A program made the translations under genes and the position numbers. Shown here one piece after another: positions 1-6,852 of a stretch of DNA of 27,545 bases. This DNA comes from an uncultured Clostridia bacterium (GTDB lineage Bacteria > Bacillota_A > Clostridia > TANB77 > CAG-508): the NCBI GenBank assembly GCA_944388685.1, contig CALXJS010000019.1:1-27545 (forward strand). The letters are read 5' to 3'. The notes beneath the pieces were generated by a model that was given only the letters and a program-made list of their open reading frames with translations, was not told the origin of the DNA and ran no database searches. The first letter of the stretch is position 1; every line of letters begins with the position of its first letter.

Positions 1-1
1 A

Positions 2-163
2 AAAGAGCCGACATTAACAAGATATACTGTTTGCACATTAGGATTTTCACAAACTTTAAATATAGAAAAAGCAAAAGCAAAATTGGGTTATAAACCAAAA
101 ACAACTTTAAAAGAAGGAATAAATGCTTATGGAAAATGGTGGAAAGAAAATAAAAAAAATTAG
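2..163 (+). CDS. NAD-dependent epimerase / 3beta-HSD-like reductase, C-terminal end (partial)
   Basis: The frame is open from the left window edge to TAG at 161-163, so only about the last 53 residues are present. The tail contains EPTLTRYTV, then IEKAKAKLGY, then a LKEGI..Y.KWW ending. This pattern is typical of the C-terminus of extended SDR proteins in the 3beta-hydroxysteroid dehydrogenase/epimerase group. The nucleotide-binding GxxGxxG and catalytic YxxxK regions lie outside the window, so the activity cannot be confirmed. The gene overlaps the next start by about 40 bp, which suggests it is the upstream member of the MBL/adenylase/KAS III operon. By analogy with OleD it could reduce a beta-keto acid; that role is inferred from context. 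Confidence 0.6.
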   Translation, partial: KEPTLTRYTVCTLGFSQTLNIEKAKAKLGYKPKTTLKEGINAYGKWWKENKKN

Positions 164-926
164 TTTATTTGAATGTGGTTATTGTGTAAATAATATGAAA
201 CTAATTTTAAAAAAACATAAAAAAGAGATAATAAAATTTCCAGCATTATGTGTGTTAGTAGAACATAAAGAATATGGAAATATATTATTTGATACAGGTT
301 ATTCTAAATTAATTTATGAAAATGGAGTCATATCTAAAATATATAATTTGTGTAATAAAACTTATTTTAAAGAAGAAGATTCGATATTAAATAAAATCAA
401 AGATAAAAAAATAGATAAAATAATTATTTCACATGCTCATCCAGACCACATAGGTGCATTAAAATATTTTAACGACTACGAATTAATTACTAGTAGGGAA
501 GTATTTTATGATATTATACATCCAAAGCTTAAAAATTTAGTTTTTAAAAATATGGTGCCCCAAAAATTTTCTAAAGTAAAAATTTTGGATGAAAAAATAG
601 TAGATAATTTATTAAGTAATTATTTTGATCAGGTCTATGATGTGTTAGGAGATAAAAGTATATTAGGAATAAAATTAAGTGGACATAGTGACGGTCAAAT
701 AGGAATATATTTACCAGAGTATAAATTATTATTTTCAGCTGATAGTAGTTGGGGGAGTACTTTTAATAAGGAAATTAAAAATATGAAAATAATACCAAGA
801 TTTATACAAAACAATTTTAAGAAATATCTTCAAAATATTATAAGGCTTGAAAAATTAAAACAGGAACATAAAGAAATAAAGATTATATATTCTCATGAAA
901 AACAAGAGGAGAAGGTATATGAGTAA
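123..926 (+). CDS. MBL-fold metallo-hydrolase
   Basis: This is a metallo-beta-lactamase-fold hydrolase of 267 residues. The metal-binding motif SHAHPDH is at residues 103-109 (H104, H106, D108, H109). The later ligands are a histidine in SGHSDG (H188), an aspartate in FSADSS (D207) and a histidine in IYSHE (H258), so the dinuclear site looks complete. There is no signal peptide, so it should be cytosolic. ATG 123 follows AAGGA by 4 nt; ATG 129 is an alternative start. The gene overlaps the end of the epimerase frame, and its stop overlaps the start of the adenylating enzyme (ATGAGTAA), so translation is probably coupled. The substrate is unknown. In this operon a thioester or lactone hydrolase role is reasonable, but that is inference. 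Confidence 0.85.
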   Translation: MLMENGGKKIKKISLFECGYCVNNMKLILKKHKKEIIKFPALCVLVEHKEYGNILFDTGYSKLIYENGVISKIYNLCNKTYFKEEDSILNKIKDKKIDKIIISHAHPDHIGALKYFNDYELITSREVFYDIIHPKLKNLVFKNMVPQKFSKVKILDEKIVDNLLSNYFDQVYDVLGDKSILGIKLSGHSDGQIGIYLPEYKLLFSADSSWGSTFNKEIKNMKIIPRFIQNNFKKYLQNIIRLEKLKQEHKEIKIIYSHEKQEEKVYE

Positions 927-2184
927 TAAATTTAGAATTTATATGTATTATTTAAAGTACAAACATCAAAAATTTTATGATAAAGAAAAATTAATAAAGT
1001 ATCAAAATAAAAAAATAAAAAAACAGTTGAATTTTATAAAGAAATACTCAAGATTTTATAATAAGTATACAAGCAATAAATTGGAAGAATTTCCAATAAT
1101 GGACAAGAAAACCATGATGGATAATTTTGACAAGCTAAATACAATTGGAATAAAAAGGGAAGAAGCTTTAGAATTTGCAATTAACTCTGAAAAAAAGAGA
1201 GAATTTAAGAGTAAGTTAGATGGAATAACTGTAGGATTAAGTTCGGGAACATCTGATACTAGAGGAATATTTTTAGTTTCTGATAAAGAAAAAGATAAGT
1301 GGGCAGGATATATTTTAGCTAAATATTTAGGAAATGATTTATACAAGAGTAGTAAAATCGCATTTTTTATGAGAGCAGATAGCAATTTATATGAAAGTTT
1401 AAATTCAAAACAAGTAATGTTTAAATTTTTTGACATATTTAAACCAATGAAACAAAACCTTAAAAGTTTAGAACAATTTAATCCCAATATTTTAGTGGGT
1501 CAACCTTCTGTGTTAATAGAAATAGCAAAAAATAAAATTGATATAAAACCAGATAAAATTATATCAATAGCAGAAGTATTAGAAAAAAGTGATGAAGAAT
1601 ATATTAAAAAAGCATTTAATAAAGATGTCATTCACCAGGTATATCAATGTACAGAAGGATGTTTAGCAACGACATGTAAATACGGTACATTACATTTGAA
1701 TGAAAATATAGTTTATATAGAAAAGGAATACTTGGATAAAAATAGATTTATTCCGATAATAACGGATTTTACACGAAAATCACAACCTATAATTAGATAT
1801 AGATTAAACGATATATTAGTAGAAAGTCGTAATAAATGTAAATGTGGTTCATGTTTTACAGTTATAGAAAAAATAGAAGGAAGGGAGGATGATGTATTTA
1901 TATTTAAAGGTAAAAAAGATGAGATAGTAAAAGTATATCCAGATTTTATACGAAGATGCATACTTTTTGCAGGAGATATTAACAACTATAGATGTGTTCA
2001 AAAGACAAAAGACGAAATAGTAATTTACATAGATAGAAATAAAGAAATGGAAGAAAAAATATATTGTGAATTTAAAAAATTATCAGAGCAATTAAATTTT
2101 GAATTACCAAAAATAAGTTTTGAAGCTTATTCTTATGATAAAAAAAGAAAATTAAAGAGAGTAGAAGCATTAGTAAGGGAGTAA
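919..2184 (+). CDS. PaaK/F390-synthetase-like adenylate-forming enzyme
   Basis: This 421-residue protein belongs to the phenylacetate-CoA ligase/coenzyme F390 synthetase-related group of ANL adenylating enzymes. The phosphate-binding loop VGLSSGTSDTRG lies near residues 105-116. A QxTEG motif (YQCTEGCLATTC) occurs mid-protein. A cysteine cluster KCKCGSC precedes EKIEGREDD, the usual hinge to the small C-terminal domain. The start is ATG 919 rather than the longer frame at 895, because AGGAGAAGG sits just upstream and this start overlaps the MBL stop by 8 bp. The ketoacyl synthase begins 4 bp downstream. It probably activates a carboxylate as an acyl-AMP. The acceptor (CoA, a carrier protein or an internal hydroxyl) cannot be read from the sequence. 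Confidence 0.75.
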   Translation: MSNKFRIYMYYLKYKHQKFYDKEKLIKYQNKKIKKQLNFIKKYSRFYNKYTSNKLEEFPIMDKKTMMDNFDKLNTIGIKREEALEFAINSEKKREFKSKLDGITVGLSSGTSDTRGIFLVSDKEKDKWAGYILAKYLGNDLYKSSKIAFFMRADSNLYESLNSKQVMFKFFDIFKPMKQNLKSLEQFNPNILVGQPSVLIEIAKNKIDIKPDKIISIAEVLEKSDEEYIKKAFNKDVIHQVYQCTEGCLATTCKYGTLHLNENIVYIEKEYLDKNRFIPIITDFTRKSQPIIRYRLNDILVESRNKCKCGSCFTVIEKIEGREDDVFIFKGKKDEIVKVYPDFIRRCILFAGDINNYRCVQKTKDEIVIYIDRNKEMEEKIYCEFKKLSEQLNFELPKISFEAYSYDKKRKLKRVEALVRE

Positions 2185-2188
2185 TAAA

Positions 2189-3127
2189 ATGAGAAATATA
2201 GAAATAGTAGGATATGGAACATATATACCAGAAAATATCGTGAAATTTGGAAATACTAAAAGACATAGAATAGCAAAAAATGATAATACTTCACAAATAG
2301 ATATGGCAATAGAAGCTATAAATAAAGCATTAAAAATGTCTAATCTTAATATAAAAGATATAGATTGTATTGTTTCTACATCTGCAGTTTGTGCACAACT
2401 AATTCCTTGCACAGCATCTTTAATTCATGAGAGAATAGCTAAAGGAACCAATATACCAGCAATAGATATAAATACTACTTGTACAAGTTTTATTTCAGCA
2501 TTAGATATAATGTCATATTTGATTGAAGCTGGAAGATATAATAAAGTATTAATTGTAGCTAGTGAAAAAGCTTCTGTAGGTCTTAATGAAAAGCAAAAAG
2601 AAAGTTATGAATTATTTGCAGATGGAGCATGTGCAATGATATTTCAAAAATCAAATGATCTAGAAAAAGGAATAATTTATAGCATACAACAAACTTGGTC
2701 TGAAGGTGCACATTCTACAGAAATTAGAGGAGGAGGAAATTTACTACCAGGAATGGAATTTTCAGAAGATAAAAAAGCAGATTATTTATTTGACATGAAA
2801 GGGAAAGAAGTATTATTATTAGCAGCAAGAAAATTACCGGGATTTTTTGAAAACATGTTTAAAGAATCTGGACTTACTATCTCAGATGTTGATATGGTTA
2901 TACCACATCAAGCGAGTAGAGCATTAGGTTTAATAATGAAAAAATTAGGCGTACCAGTAGAAAAATATATAGATATAGTTGACGACTATGGCAATATGGT
3001 TTCAGTATCTGTACCTTTTGCTTTTTGCAAGGCTTTAGATGAAGGAAAAATAAAAAAAGGAAATACTGTGATTCTTACAGGAACTGCAGCAGGTTTAACT
3101 GCAAATGCTGTTATTCTGAAAATATAG
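2189..3127 (+). CDS. 3-oxoacyl-ACP synthase III (KAS III)-family condensing enzyme
   Basis: This 312-residue thiolase-fold condensing enzyme has a complete triad: Cys98 in NTTCTSF, His240 in PHQAS and Asn269 in DYGNM. The family joins an acyl-CoA starter to malonyl-ACP (FabH) or two acyl chains (OleA-like). The GNM-VSVS stretch differs from the GNTSAAS usual in housekeeping FabH. No fabD, fabG, fabF or acpP gene is adjacent, so this is more likely a specialised condensing enzyme than the primary FabH. It starts 4 bp after the adenylase stop, with AAGGGAG as ribosome binding site, and ends the operon before a hairpin with a T-run. The name KAS III is secure; the starter and product are unknown. 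Confidence 0.85.
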   Translation: MRNIEIVGYGTYIPENIVKFGNTKRHRIAKNDNTSQIDMAIEAINKALKMSNLNIKDIDCIVSTSAVCAQLIPCTASLIHERIAKGTNIPAIDINTTCTSFISALDIMSYLIEAGRYNKVLIVASEKASVGLNEKQKESYELFADGACAMIFQKSNDLEKGIIYSIQQTWSEGAHSTEIRGGGNLLPGMEFSEDKKADYLFDMKGKEVLLLAARKLPGFFENMFKESGLTISDVDMVIPHQASRALGLIMKKLGVPVEKYIDIVDDYGNMVSVSVPFAFCKALDEGKIKKGNTVILTGTAAGLTANAVILKI

Positions 3128-3162
3128 CACTTAAGTTGTATATAAAATATAAATTACATAAG

Positions 3163-3255
3163 AAAAAAGAGAATGGAGAGGAATATATATAAAGAATGGA
3201 GCAATGCCATGAGAAAATAATATGTGTTAGAGGTATCAATGCTCTCTCTTTTTTT
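3163..3255 (+). terminator. Terminator after the KAS III operon
   Basis: The outer stem AAAAAAGAGA (3163-3172) pairs with TCTCTTTTTT (3245-3254). An inner stem, GAGCA plus ATGCC (3199-3208), pairs with GGTAT and TGCTC (3232-3244) with a three-base bulge. A run of seven T follows the stem, so it should end transcription of the operon. The A-run on the left arm could also make it work on the opposite strand. Confidence 0.6.
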
Positions 3256-3314
3256 GGTTTAAAAAATAAATAAATAAGATGAGAGAGTAATAGCTTATTA
3301 AAGCAATTATATAG

Positions 3315-3357
3315 TGATACTTTAAATACTATAAATGATACTTTAATGACACTTTAA
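3315..3357 (+). repeat. Phased direct repeats, consensus TGAYACTTTAA
   Basis: TGATACTTTAA occurs at 3315 and 3336 and TGACACTTTAA at 3347. A degenerate copy (AATACTATAAA) fills the gap at about 3325. The copies are spaced 10-11 bp, one helical turn each. The array sits about 65-105 bp upstream of the -10 at 3421, so it could be an operator for the following cassette. The rest of the 3128-3533 gap holds only the terminator and the promoter. Confidence 0.5.
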
Positions 3358-3417
3358 AATTTCAATAAAATAAAAATTTTTAAAGTAATACAAAAATATA
3401 GTAAATAAAAAAAATTA

Positions 3418-3426
3418 TGCTATACT
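3418..3426 (+). promoter_or_regulatory. Extended -10 promoter for the small-protein/DUF4160 cassette
   Basis: TGCTATACT (TG at 3418-3419, TATACT at 3421-3426) is an extended -10 element. No convincing -35 lies 17 bp upstream, which fits an activator-dependent or extended -10 promoter. The leader to the start codon is about 100 nt. Confidence 0.45.
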
Positions 3427-3533
3427 AATAATAGTATATAAGGAAAGCTTGATTTTAATAAAATAGAGGACAAGCATTTTAAATAGAGTTGATTAATTAA
3501 TAATAAAATTAGAAAAGAAGGAGAATGATAAAA

Positions 3534-3809
3534 ATGATGTATCCTTATTGCAAATATGCTGATGAAACAGAAGTTGTTTTTTCACATATTATGAAAAATG
3601 AAAATGGAGAAGAAATTATACATGTGCATTTTGAAAGACCTACTGAAAAAGGATTTGACAGTGTAAGATTTGAACTTCCAAGTTGTAAAATATTATACAA
3701 AGATGGAAATTATACAGACGAAGAAATAGAAATGTTTAGAACTGTAGTGGAAAGAGGTATGCCATCTTTTTATAGATGGGCAAGACAAGGAGGGATTCTT
3801 AGTGCCTAA
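3534..3809 (+). CDS. Small protein of unknown function, upstream partner of a DUF4160 gene
   Basis: This soluble 91-residue protein is not assigned to a named family. It begins MMYPYCKYADETEV and has a strand-rich middle (IIHVHFERP, SVRFELPSC). It ends in an acidic helix and the tail FYRWARQGGILSA. ATG 3534 is preferred over ATG 3525 because GAAGGAGA lies directly against 3525 but about 10 nt before 3534. The stop (3807-3809) overlaps the GTG start of the DUF4160 gene at 3802, implying translational coupling. DUF4160 genes are often paired with a small partner gene and have been suggested to be toxin-antitoxin-like; applying that here is inference. Confidence 0.65.
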   Translation: MMYPYCKYADETEVVFSHIMKNENGEEIIHVHFERPTEKGFDSVRFELPSCKILYKDGNYTDEEIEMFRTVVERGMPSFYRWARQGGILSA

Positions 3810-4075
3810 TATACTAGAAATATTACGGATATAAAATCTATTTTTGGTCAAATGAAAATAATGAACCAATACATATTTCAAAAGGAAAACCAACACCTAA
3901 CTCTACAAAAGTATGGCTAACTAAAAGTGGTGGTTGTATTTTAGCAAATAATAAAAGTAAAATTCCAAGTAAAGAATTGACAGAAATATTAGAAACAATA
4001 GATAATAATTATTTTTATATAATATCAGAGTGGAAAAAGCATTTTCCAGATCAAGAAGTCAGATTTTATTGTTAA
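3802..4075 (+). pseudogene. DUF4160-family gene, frameshifted
   Basis: GTG 3802 opens a frame reading MPNILEILRI and stops at TAA 3832. Shifting by one base at about 3829 restores a frame with YKIYFWSNENNEPIHISKG, then KVWLTKSGGCI, ending in QEVRFYC at TAA 4073. The YFWSNExxEPxHI signature and the length of about 90 residues fit DUF4160. The segment between the two parts appears to lack a base pair or so around CGGATATAAA. It is either a pseudogene, a sequencing error, or a programmed shift. The start overlaps the preceding small gene. Confidence 0.6.
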
Positions 4076-4167
4076 TATTTATAAAATATACCGAAGTGGG
4101 AACTCTGTATTTGTTCTATATTATTTTACAGAAAACAGAGGACTAGAAAACTTGTTTTTATATGTGT

Positions 4168-4204
4168 TTAGGAGATACATTCTGTATCTCTTTCCTGCCT
4201 TTTA
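4168..4204 (+). terminator. Hairpin after the DUF4160 region, probable terminator
   Basis: GAGATACA (4172-4179) pairs perfectly with TGTATCTC (4183-4190) across a 3-nt loop, followed by a T-rich stretch. A weaker hairpin, CTCTGT (4103-4108) with ACAGAG (4135-4140), lies upstream. The T-tract is interrupted by C and G, so termination may be partial. Confidence 0.45.
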
Positions 4205-4239
4205 GAATGAACTAATAAGAAAGTGAGTGATTAAAATTG

Positions 4240-4551
4240 ATGCATGAATATAAAATAATAACTCTATGTGGCTCAATTAAATTTAAAGATGAATTTATGA
4301 GAGTTCAAGAAAAACTTACATTAGATGGAAATATAGTTTTAACACCTAATTTTTTTAATAATATAAAAAAAGAAGAAATAGATTTAGAGACTAAAAAAAT
4401 GTTAGATGAAATGCATAAACAAAAAATAGATATGTCGGATGAGATTTATGTAATTAATGTTGGTGGATATATTGGAGAAAGCACAAAAAATGAAATCGAA
4501 TATGTAAAAGAAAAAGGAAAAAGAATTTCTTATCTAGAAAACATAAAATAA
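4240..4551 (+). CDS. Nucleoside 2-deoxyribosyltransferase-like protein
   Basis: This 103-residue protein begins with ITLCGSIKFKDEF. Its C-terminal half reads KIDMSDEIYVINVGGYIGESTKNEIEYVKEKGKRISYLE. The CGS..F nucleotide loop, the (S)DEIYVIN strand and the GESTxxEIEYAxxxGK-like motif are characteristic of the small nucleoside 2-deoxyribosyltransferase-like (DUF4406/Rossmann-like) proteins found in bacteria and phages. ATG 4240 is used; the TTG just before it is less likely. The ribosome binding site is weak (AAGTGAGTG). The gene lies 24 bp ahead of the methyltransferase and probably shares its transcript. The catalytic Glu of true transferases may be the E in GEST. The substrate is unknown. 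Confidence 0.6.
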   Translation: MHEYKIITLCGSIKFKDEFMRVQEKLTLDGNIVLTPNFFNNIKKEEIDLETKKMLDEMHKQKIDMSDEIYVINVGGYIGESTKNEIEYVKEKGKRISYLENIK

Positions 4552-4575
4552 AAGTTTATTAGTTGGAGGTTTACT

Positions 4576-5562
4576 ATGAATATAAAGGAAGAAATAAGCA
4601 ATTTCAAATCAATGGTAAATAGTTATAAATTGACAAGTTTAATAATAACAGCAAATAATATAGGAATCTTTGATAGTCTTAATGAAAATGCTAAAAATTT
4701 GGAACAAATAGCAAAAGAAATTAAAATCCCAAGTAATAGAATAGAACCAATTTTAAATGGTTTGGTATTCAATAAGATTATAGAAAAAAATGAAATTGGA
4801 TATTATTTAACTGAATATAAAGATGTATTATTAAAAGATTCAAAATTTAATCAGACAGGCTATATAGATTTTGCTCAAACAGTAATGAGGAAGTATAATA
4901 ATTTAGAAAATGCAATAAAGGACAACAATTTTTCATTTAATAACTTTAAGGACTTAACAGAAAAGCAAGCTGAAAATTTTATGAAAGGTATGCAGGCAAA
5001 TGCTGTACCACAAGCAGAATATATTGCGAGCAAATATAATTTTGAAAATCATAATATATTAGATATTGGAGCAGGGGCAGGTACATATTTAATTACTGTA
5101 TCAAAAAAGTACCAGTCTATTAAAGGAAAAATGATAGATTTACCACAAGTTTCGAAAATTCAAAATAGAAATATAGAAAGAGAACATTTGAAAGATAGGT
5201 TAGTATCTGTTTCTTGTGATTATAATACTGATTTTCCAAAAGAAAATTATGATGATGTATTTTTATTTGCAGTAGTACATCAAGAGCCAGAAGAGAATGT
5301 TAGAAATTTGTTAGATAATATTTATAATGTACTAAAATCAAATGGTAGATTATTTTTAACAAGTTTTTTCTTAAATGATGATAAAATAAGTCCTGAATTT
5401 TCAGTTCAATTTGCAATAGAAATGCTTGCAAATTCTAAAAATGGAAAAGTATATACTCATAACGAGATTAAAAAATTATTGAAAGACAGTAATTTCAAAA
5501 ATATTGAAAGGATAGATGATATTCCAAGTCCTGCAACTTTATATATAGCGAATAAATCGTAA
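4576..5562 (+). CDS. SAM-dependent O-methyltransferase (acetylserotonin OMT-like)
   Basis: This 328-residue protein has the two-part layout of plant-type and polyketide O-methyltransferases. A winged-helix dimerisation domain covers about residues 10-95 (LTSLIITANNIGIFDSL, then IAKEIKIPSNRIEPIL). A Rossmann catalytic domain follows, with SAM motif I LDIGAGAGTYL near 160 and an acidic residue (KMIDLP) ending the next strand. The VHQEPEENVRNLLDN stretch sits where the family has its catalytic His and acid region. The ribosome binding site GGAGG precedes the ATG. A terminator-like unit lies downstream. The methyl acceptor is unknown; a link to the acyl-condensation operon 1.4 kb upstream is only speculative. 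Confidence 0.75.
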   Translation: MNIKEEISNFKSMVNSYKLTSLIITANNIGIFDSLNENAKNLEQIAKEIKIPSNRIEPILNGLVFNKIIEKNEIGYYLTEYKDVLLKDSKFNQTGYIDFAQTVMRKYNNLENAIKDNNFSFNNFKDLTEKQAENFMKGMQANAVPQAEYIASKYNFENHNILDIGAGAGTYLITVSKKYQSIKGKMIDLPQVSKIQNRNIEREHLKDRLVSVSCDYNTDFPKENYDDVFLFAVVHQEPEENVRNLLDNIYNVLKSNGRLFLTSFFLNDDKISPEFSVQFAIEMLANSKNGKVYTHNEIKKLLKDSNFKNIERIDDIPSPATLYIANKS

Positions 5563-5637
5563 TATAAATAAAGGACAGAAGATATTTAAATGGTAGAGAA
5601 AGTAAAGAATTACTTAAGATTTGTAGCCATTTTTACA

Positions 5638-5666
5638 TTGAAGATTATGTAAAATAATGGTATAAT
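5638..5666 (+). promoter_or_regulatory. SigA-type promoter of a non-coding transcript
   Basis: TTGAAG (5638-5643), a 17-bp spacer and TATAAT (5661-5666) form a near-consensus promoter. The expected start is near 5673. A strong terminator begins only about 20 nt further on, so this promoter appears to drive a very short RNA rather than the next gene. Confidence 0.6.
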
Positions 5667-5672
5667 AAAAGA

Positions 5673-5738
5673 TGATACTATCGAAGTAGGTATCAAATAA
5701 ATCTAGGACTTATAAAAGTTCTAGATTTATTTGTTTTT
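5673..5738 (+). ncRNA. Candidate small RNA of about 65 nt
   Basis: Between the promoter and the terminator end there is no start codon with a ribosome binding site. A 5' hairpin (GATACTA, loop TCGAAG, TAGGTATC with one bulged G) precedes the terminator stem. I do not recognise a known riboswitch or RNA family. It could be a free small RNA or an attenuated leader of the deacetylase gene. I see nothing distinct in 5739-5904 apart from AT-rich leader and the deacetylase ribosome binding site. Confidence 0.4.
5695..5738 (+). terminator. Strong intrinsic terminator
   Basis: A 17-bp stem with one G-U pair (5695-5711 with 5716-5732) and a 4-nt loop is followed by G and five T. The stem starts with A-rich bases, so it could terminate in both directions. 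Confidence 0.75.
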
Positions 5739-5904
5739 GACCAAAGAAGATAATAAAATATCACAATAATATTTTTTATTAAAATGAAATAAAATTTTAA
5801 AATATTGTGCGATTTTCATATTTAATAAGAGACTTTAATAGTAGAGGAATAATTCAAAATATTATTCATAAAATTAAACAAAAGAAAACAAAAGGAGGAA
5901 CATA

Positions 5905-6723
5905 ATGCGTAATAAGATAAGAAAACAACTAGTTAGAAATATAACGATAATGGTATTACTTATAGCAATTATATCATTAAGTATTATAAAAATTCAGAAG
6001 GAAAACACTATAAATACAAATGTAGAAACGTTAAGCACTAAAAAAATAGAATGGGGAATAAAAAGAAATGACAATCATGAGCAACCAGACGTAGGAAGTG
6101 AAAATAGAAAAGTATTGGAAGAAAATAATGGAATATGTTTAGGAAATAACGAAAGCAAATCAATATATTTAACATTTGATGAAGGATATGAAGCAGGTTA
6201 TACGAGTCAAATTTTAGAAGTTCTAAAAGAAAATGACGTAAAGGCAACCTTTTTTTTAACAGCTCATTATGTCAATACCCAAGAAGAATTGGTACAACAA
6301 ATGATAGATGAGGGGCATATCATTGGCAACCATACAGTTAATCATAAAAGTATGCCAAGTTTGACAGAAGAAGAAATCAAAAAAGAAGTAATGGATTTAC
6401 ACCAAAGTGTATATGAAAAATTTGGATATGAAATGAAATATATAAGACCACCAAAAGGAGAATTTAGTGAAAAATCAATAACAGTTACAAACGCATTAGG
6501 ATATAAAACAGTTATGTGGTCATTTGCGTATGAAGACTGGAATGAGGATAAACAACCAGATGAAGCAATAGCTAAACAAAAAATATTAAATAATCTTCAT
6601 AATGGGGAAATCATGTTATTGCATGGAAATTCTAAAACCAATACAAATATTTTAGATAGTGTTATAAAGGAAGCAAAGGAGATGGGATATGAATTTAAAT
6701 CTCTTGATGAATTTGAAAAGTGA
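5905..6723 (+). CDS. pdaA: PdaA-like polysaccharide deacetylase
   Basis: This 272-residue membrane-anchored NodB-fold deacetylase has one N-terminal transmembrane segment at about residues 12-29, which would place the catalytic domain outside the membrane. Motif 1 is TFDEGYE (90-96), motif 2 is GNHTVNH (141-147) with both metal-site histidines, and motif 3 is RPPKGEFS. C-terminal motifs W-S-F-A-Y-E-D-W and LLHGNS follow. TFD[NE]GYE with a glycine-tyrosine-glutamate extension is typical of PdaA, which removes the acetyl group from N-acetylmuramic acid during muramic delta-lactam formation in the spore cortex. The ribosome binding site AAAGGAGG is good. The stop codon is the first triplet of a long palindromic element. 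PdaA is preferred over other NodB deacetylases from motif 1, and sporulation genes follow. Confidence 0.75.
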   Translation: MRNKIRKQLVRNITIMVLLIAIISLSIIKIQKENTINTNVETLSTKKIEWGIKRNDNHEQPDVGSENRKVLEENNGICLGNNESKSIYLTFDEGYEAGYTSQILEVLKENDVKATFFLTAHYVNTQEELVQQMIDEGHIIGNHTVNHKSMPSLTEEEIKKEVMDLHQSVYEKFGYEMKYIRPPKGEFSEKSITVTNALGYKTVMWSFAYEDWNEDKQPDEAIAKQKILNNLHNGEIMLLHGNSKTNTNILDSVIKEAKEMGYEFKSLDEFEK

Positions 6724-6824
6724 TGATTTTGGGGATGGAGCAAAAAAATCATCATTAAAAATATTTTATCCAAAAATTTTTCTTAAATAAAATGATGATT
6801 TTTTGCTCCATCCCAAAATCATCA
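6721..6824. repeat. Long palindromic REP/MITE-like element, copy 1
   Basis: Arms at 6721-6756 and 6791-6824 are inverted copies that differ only by one G and one A, around a 34-bp AT-rich centre. The core reads GATGATTTT, GGGATGGAG, poly-A, ATCATCATT. Each arm can also fold alone because GATGATTT pairs with AAATCATC. Its first three bases are the TGA stop of the deacetylase. The element is closely related to the one at 25798 but not to coding sequence. It separates pdaA from yqfC. Confidence 0.8.
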
Positions 6825-6852
6825 TTCATCAGATGAAAGGAATGCAGTGACT

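Noticed and set aside
1056..1487. 143-codon open frame on the minus strand inside the adenylating-enzyme gene
   Set aside because: It is antisense to a well-supported gene, has no ribosome binding site and its product is low-complexity Leu/Ser/Ile from A-rich antisense sequence.
3316..3357. CRISPR array at the 11-bp repeats
   Set aside because: Repeats are 11 bp with no spacers, far shorter than CRISPR repeats; they are a candidate operator.
5590..5652. 20-codon ORF (MVEKVKNYLRF...) before the candidate small RNA
   Set aside because: AAAGGA is about 16 nt away, too far to support translation, and the frame runs into the promoter.
6721..6824. Reading the palindromes as ordinary intrinsic terminators
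   Set aside because: The arms are 34-46 bp, lack a terminal T-run, share sequence between unrelated loci and have AT-rich central loops, so they are better described as repeat elements, though they may also end transcription.
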